Source: CAZJJY01 sp964546445 (lineage in GTDB: Bacteria > Patescibacteriota > Microgenomatia > PFEM01 > JAPLYW01). From it: a DNA stretch of 7,193 nt. Positions 4,321 to 7,193 of the stretch are shown in pieces; positions within the stretch are counted from its first letter, which is position 1; the number at the start of each line of letters is the position of its first letter. The stretch spans positions 1 through 7,193 of the forward strand of contig CAZJJY010000027.1 of assembly GCA_964546445.1 (NCBI GenBank), read 5' to 3'. The translations under genes and the position numbers were made by a program. The notes under the pieces are model-generated. The model saw only the letters and a list, made by a program, of their open reading frames with translations, made no database searches and was not told where the DNA came from.

Positions 4321-6549
4321 ATGTTTTCATTAGGGAGGCTTCTGGCTGTTACCTTGCTTATATTTTTATGGTCTAGTTCGGTTTTAGTTTCTTCCGCTTG
4401 GGCCGAAGATGGTTTGATCGATTTGTCATCAACAATTATCACTGATAATACTGTTTCCCAAGCAGTAGTAGACATAACGGTCAATAGCAATCAAGATGTG
4501 GTTAAGGAAGAGATCTCCATTTCATCCAAGGACAATACCTTATTAGAGGATCAGACGGTTTGTTTGGAAGATATCTCTGTTGAGGGTAATAACCAAGTTG
4601 ATATTTCCGATATTGCTACTTCTTCGGCAATAGCTGGTAATAATCAAATCGTTGATTCTTTAGGTGATGTGTTTATTAATACTGGTGAGGGCACCGTTTC
4701 GGGAGTAATTGAAGACGAAATTAATACTGAGATAATTGTTCTTGAATTACCTGCCGAGTCGACAGGTGAGTTGATTGCCTCGGTTTCTGGCCAGATTGAT
4801 TTAGGACAAACTGTCGGAGAGGAAAAAACTTTAACTGTTGAAAATAATAATGAAGGAACAGTTATCAATAATACCAGCATTACGGTCCAAACTGGCCAAA
4901 ATTTAGTCAGCGAAAGTTTAGGTGAGACACAGATTGAAACCGGCGATGCTCTAGCTTCAGCCAATCTTTTAAATTTTCTAAATACCAATATTACTGATTC
5001 AAACTTTGAATTCTTTTTAATTAATCTTTCTGATGAAGAAAGGGAGGAGATTGACTTAAATGAGCTTTGGCAGCAAATTCAGCAAAGGCAGGCGACTGAC
5101 TCATCAAGTTTGGTTGAAGAAACAAGCCTTTCCGAGTTAATAGTTACGGTTCAAAATCAAGTTAATTTGGAAAACAATGTTGAAGTTTTGGCGGAGACGG
5201 GTAAAAATCAGGCGAGCCAAAATGACGATACCTATATTAAAACCGGTAACGCTACTGCTTTGGCGAATGTGACGAATATTGTTAATACTAACATTTTGGA
5301 TTCAAAAGTTTTCTTTGGGATTATTAATATTTTAGATTCAACTGCAGGAGACTTAATTCTTCCCCGACCAGAAGGATTTGATCCCCGAGGAGTAATTTTT
5401 ACTAACCAAAACCAGGTAGAGATTTCTAATCAAATTGAAACCTTGGCAGAAACTGGAGCTAATGAAGAAAACAATAATGTTGGGAATAATATTATCATCA
5501 CTGGCAACGCTACTACCCAGGCTAATACTTTTTCTTTGGTAAACCTGAGTATTTGGCGAAATAATAGTTTTTTCTTACTCATTAATAATTTAGGTAATTG
5601 GACAGGCAAAATTTTTGGTTGGTCATCTCCAGAGGCAGTTGAACAACCTATTGAAGGAAGTCAAACCTACCAAGTTGGGTTTGATGAAGATACTCAAGAA
5701 AGAGAAGACGTCCAAGAGGAAAATAAAAATGAAGCTACTTTGAGTAATAATCTTCGTATTTCGGCTTTGACTGGCGAAAATCAGGCTTATGAAAATAAAG
5801 GTGATGTTTCAATCCAAACAGGTAATGCTCTATCTTTAGTTAATCTTTTTAATTTAGCTAACTTAAATATTTTAGAAAGTCGTTTTTTTATGGTAGTCAT
5901 TAATGTTTTAGATAGTTGGTCGGGAAATGTCATTTTTACTTATTCTAGTGAAGAAACATTTGAGGAAAATGGAGAAGAAAGTGAAGAAGAGACAACAATT
6001 TCAACTGAGATAAAAGAAGAAAAGATTGATCAGAGACAACCAAAGCTAGAGATTTCTGTTAAAAACAATGTCGGTGAATTTGTTTATCCTGGCGATACGG
6101 TTACTTTTGAAATTACCGTTAGGAATATCGGTGAGATATCTTCATATAATACTCAGCTGACTCAGGAATTATTTAATAAAGTTCTTGGCGGGTTTGGAAT
6201 AGTCGAATTTAATTTGGGAACAATTGAAGCAGGCAAAAGTGGCAAACTCTCTTTTGGTTTAAAATTAGCTGATAATGGTGAATTACCTGCTGGAGCATAT
6301 TATACAATAGCGATAGCGAAGGGCTTTGCTCTTAATGGTCATGAAGTTGCCTCTAATAAAGCCAGAGCCAATTTTAATATCAAGAATAAAAAGATGCCTT
6401 TGTCACTCGAAACTAAGGTTATTGAAGAAAAAAGGACTTTAGGTAGTAGTACCATGGTTAATCATCCAAAGAACAAAGAAATTTTTCCTTATATTTTGCT
6501 TTTTGTTTTAAGCTTGTTGTGGTTGCTTATTAAAGTCAATTCTTCTTGA
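4321..6549 (+). CDS. Large anchored surface protein with Asn/Thr-Gly repeats and DUF11-like domain
   Basis: The protein has 742 residues from ATG 4321. In order: a signal peptide (hydrophobic 6-23, cleavage after AWA at 26-28); a diverged region with one possible weak repeat (about 87-140); four clear repeats at 173-236, 277-347, 362-434 and 467-539; a very acidic linker (about 542-570); a DUF11/CARDB-like immunoglobulin-type domain (574-688: KLEISVKNN, GDTVTFEITVRNIGE, LGTIEAGKSGKLSF); a TLGSS motif (706-710); and a membrane span about 722-738 with a tiny cytoplasmic tail. The repeat consensus is roughly N.N.v...N....laeTG.N....N.....I.TGnA.a.aN..nl.N.nI..s.ff...IN. Only one cysteine (C81) is present. 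The topology indicates a C-terminally anchored exterior protein. Repeats are shared in outline with the small protein just upstream, and both genes have strong Shine-Dalgarno sites. Function is unknown; adhesin, coat or fibre base are possibilities. Proteins of this general kind occur in CPR genomes, as far as I recall. Confidence 0.85.
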   Translation: MFSLGRLLAVTLLIFLWSSSVLVSSAWAEDGLIDLSSTIITDNTVSQAVVDITVNSNQDVVKEEISISSKDNTLLEDQTVCLEDISVEGNNQVDISDIATSSAIAGNNQIVDSLGDVFINTGEGTVSGVIEDEINTEIIVLELPAESTGELIASVSGQIDLGQTVGEEKTLTVENNNEGTVINNTSITVQTGQNLVSESLGETQIETGDALASANLLNFLNTNITDSNFEFFLINLSDEEREEIDLNELWQQIQQRQATDSSSLVEETSLSELIVTVQNQVNLENNVEVLAETGKNQASQNDDTYIKTGNATALANVTNIVNTNILDSKVFFGIINILDSTAGDLILPRPEGFDPRGVIFTNQNQVEISNQIETLAETGANEENNNVGNNIIITGNATTQANTFSLVNLSIWRNNSFFLLINNLGNWTGKIFGWSSPEAVEQPIEGSQTYQVGFDEDTQEREDVQEENKNEATLSNNLRISALTGENQAYENKGDVSIQTGNALSLVNLFNLANLNILESRFFMVVINVLDSWSGNVIFTYSSEETFEENGEESEEETTISTEIKEEKIDQRQPKLEISVKNNVGEFVYPGDTVTFEITVRNIGEISSYNTQLTQELFNKVLGGFGIVEFNLGTIEAGKSGKLSFGLKLADNGELPAGAYYTIAIAKGFALNGHEVASNKARANFNIKNKKMPLSLETKVIEEKRTLGSSTMVNHPKNKEIFPYILLFVLSLLWLLIKVNSS
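4579..4740 (+). repeat. Weak first copy of the Asn/Thr-Gly repeat
   Basis: Residues 87-140 of the large protein keep N.VDIS, GNNQIV, a single INTG (119-122) and an EINTEI ending, but lack the second TG.A block in a convincing form. It may be a decayed or specialised capping copy. Confidence 0.4.
4837..5028 (+). repeat. Asn/Thr-Gly repeat 1 of the large protein
   Basis: Residues 173-236. TG pairs at 191-192 and 207-208 (16 apart), then ASANLLNFLNTNITDS and a FFLINL strand. Confidence 0.7.
5149..5361 (+). repeat. Asn/Thr-Gly repeat 2 of the large protein
   Basis: Residues 277-347. AETGKNQ (291-297) and KTGNATALAN (307-316), TG pairs 15 apart, then NIVNTNILDS and FFGIINILDS. Confidence 0.8.
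5404..5622 (+). repeat. Asn/Thr-Gly repeat 3 of the large protein
   Basis: Residues 362-434. AETGANE (376-382) and ITGNATTQAN (393-402), TG pairs 16 apart, then SLVNLSIW, FFLLINNLGNWTG. Confidence 0.8.
5719..5937 (+). repeat. Asn/Thr-Gly repeat 4 of the large protein
   Basis: Residues 467-539. ALTGENQ (482-488) and QTGNALSLVN (499-508), TG pairs 16 apart, then NLANLNILES, FFMVVINVLDSWSG. Confidence 0.8.
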
Positions 6550-6575
6550 CTTCATCTTTCAATTAAGCCTACAAT
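6546..6575 (+). promoter_or_regulatory. Promoter for the CAP-domain gene
   Basis: TTGACT (6546-6551), an 18-nt spacer, then TACAAT (6570-6575): five of six consensus matches in each box. The -35 box overlaps the stop codon of the large repeat gene. The predicted transcript start is about 6582, only about 3 nt before ATG 6585, implying a nearly leaderless mRNA; no Shine-Dalgarno sequence precedes this ATG. A perfect TATAAT at 6579-6584 also touches the ATG but would start transcription inside the gene. Confidence 0.6.
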
Positions 6576-6584
6576 GAATATAAT

Positions 6585-7142
6585 ATGAACCTAGGTGATT
6601 GGGTTAGACATTTTTTTACTCCGCATAATACTAATAATTGTCGGGCTAGGATTCTTCATCCTTCTGTTTTATCTTTATTTGTTGTACTTTTTTTACTTGG
6701 TCAGTTTGCTTTAAATTTCTATCTTCTAATTTCTCCTTCTGTTTTAGGTTTTGCCTCTAATATTAGTCCAGAAAGAGTTATTGAAGCGACCAATCAAAAA
6801 AGAGCCGAAAATGGATTAGCCCCTTTGACTTTAAATGGTACTCTTAGTGGGGCAGCTCAAAGAAAAGCCGGTGATATGTTTGCTTTTAATTATTGGGCTC
6901 ATGTTTCCCCATCAGGAAGAACACCATGGTCTTTCTTTAGAGAAGTTGGTTATCGTTATGTTTATGCAGGAGAAAATTTAGCTAAAGATTTTATGAACTC
7001 TGAGGCCGTAGTTGAAGCTTGGATGAATTCTCCTTCACATAGAGATAATATTTTAAATAATAACTTAATTTCCCCATTTCCCCCTGCACTTCCAAGATGT
7101 AGGCTGTTTGGGCTTCTTGTGCTCTTCTATAAGCTTGAATGA
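6585..7142 (+). CDS. Membrane-anchored CAP-domain (SCP/YkwD-like) protein with disrupted C-terminus
   Basis: The protein has 185 residues. The cytoplasmic N-terminus (1-26) carries HFFTPHNTNN.RA..LHP, which I recall as conserved in CPR homologues and which supports this start. One membrane span follows (about 29-50), then SPSVLGFAS and an extracellular CAP domain from about 62. CAP hallmarks are visible: the first helix ATNQKRAENGLAPL (68-81), His106 in YWAHVSP, Glu130 in YAGENLA, and His152 in NSPSHRDNIL. These are the His/Glu residues that line the CAP cleft, which in some members binds metal or ligand; bacterial functions are mostly unknown. After about residue 160 the expected N..y.eiGvg....g.yw.vq.F strands are missing and are replaced by an unrelated, Pro- and Leu-rich 25-residue tail, while local base composition rises in G+C. 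A frameshift alone does not restore the family sequence in the other two + frames, so rearrangement or an assembly junction near 7065 is likely. Confidence 0.82.
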   Translation: MNLGDWVRHFFTPHNTNNCRARILHPSVLSLFVVLFLLGQFALNFYLLISPSVLGFASNISPERVIEATNQKRAENGLAPLTLNGTLSGAAQRKAGDMFAFNYWAHVSPSGRTPWSFFREVGYRYVYAGENLAKDFMNSEAVVEAWMNSPSHRDNILNNNLISPFPPALPRCRLFGLLVLFYKLE

Positions 7143-7191
7143 ATTCCTATCCTTCTAAAGAAAGTTTTGCTAATTTTAATAATCTATAAGA
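7069..7191 (-). other. Coding-like minus-strand stretch at the window end, with one in-frame stop
   Basis: Read on the minus strand from 7191, the frame gives LLKLAKLSLEG, then TAG (7149-7147), then EFIQAYRRAQEAQ and AYILEVQGEMG down to about 7069. The amphipathic, Ala/Gln/Glu-rich reading looks like a helical coiled-coil segment, vaguely like the helices of TolC-type efflux proteins. It covers exactly the stretch where the CAP domain is lost. The stop codon and short length keep confidence low; it may be a fragment of a foreign or degraded gene, or chance. Confidence 0.25.
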
Positions 7192-7193
7192 AT

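Noticed and set aside
3877..4988. Open frames on the minus strand at 3877-4065, 4043-4330, 4302-4490 and 4644-4988
   Set aside because: They are antisense to the repeat-protein genes, lack ribosome-binding sites and recognisable motifs, and arise from the repetitive codons on the + strand.
3884..5937. Curli-like amyloid repeats (CsgA type)
   Set aside because: The G..N turns are superficially similar, but the period (67 residues or longer), lack of Q.G..N.a..Q spacing and absence of csg-like neighbours do not fit.
2291..6549. UGA recoding as seen in some CPR lineages
   Set aside because: TGA ends tsaE in an ATGA overlap with tsaB and ends the large repeat protein right after its membrane span, both natural ends.

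Overview
The window is AT-rich and tightly packed, and every supported gene lies on the + strand. I infer a Candidate Phyla Radiation bacterium (Patescibacteria), most likely near Microgenomates. The reasons are the very short TsaB, tiny or overlapping intergenic gaps, several single-membrane-span surface proteins, and a CAP-domain protein whose N-terminal FFTPH..NN.RA..LHP segment I recall from that group. TGA works as a stop (ends of tsaE and of the large repeat protein), so the UGA=Gly code of Gracilibacteria/Absconditabacteria is not in use.

Positions 1-415 hold the 3' end of a secreted M23-like endopeptidase gene. It stops before the catalytic HxH motif and is followed by a strong hairpin/T-tract terminator. 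Positions 412-3568 form a compact five-gene block: an anchored surface protein with a PEGA-like domain, a VanZ-like membrane protein, tsaE, a one-lobe tsaB and galE. Neighbouring genes overlap by 1, 67, 4 and 17 nt, which suggests one translationally coupled operon. It mixes tRNA t6A modification (TsaE/TsaB) with envelope and sugar-nucleotide functions, and it ends at a second terminator whose arms are nearly identical to the first.

Positions 3569-3805 are non-coding. They hold that terminator, a promoter-like TTGACA, a long-looped inverted repeat and a strong Shine-Dalgarno sequence. Positions 3806-6549 are the most unusual part. A small secreted protein is made of two 67-residue repeats, and 41 nt later comes a 742-residue anchored protein with four clear (perhaps five) diverged copies of a related Asn/Thr-Gly repeat, then a DUF11-like domain and a C-terminal membrane span. 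These two genes alone have strong Shine-Dalgarno sites. I know no named function for this pair; a surface fibre, coat or adhesin is a hypothesis.

Positions 6585-7142 encode a membrane-anchored CAP (SCP/YkwD-like) protein, apparently transcribed from its own promoter almost without a leader. Its domain is lost abruptly near 7065, where base composition also changes, so the last ~125 bases may be a rearrangement or assembly junction. Overall the window looks like a cell-surface region (M23, PEGA-like protein, VanZ, GalE, repeat proteins, CAP) with a small tRNA-modification cassette inside it.
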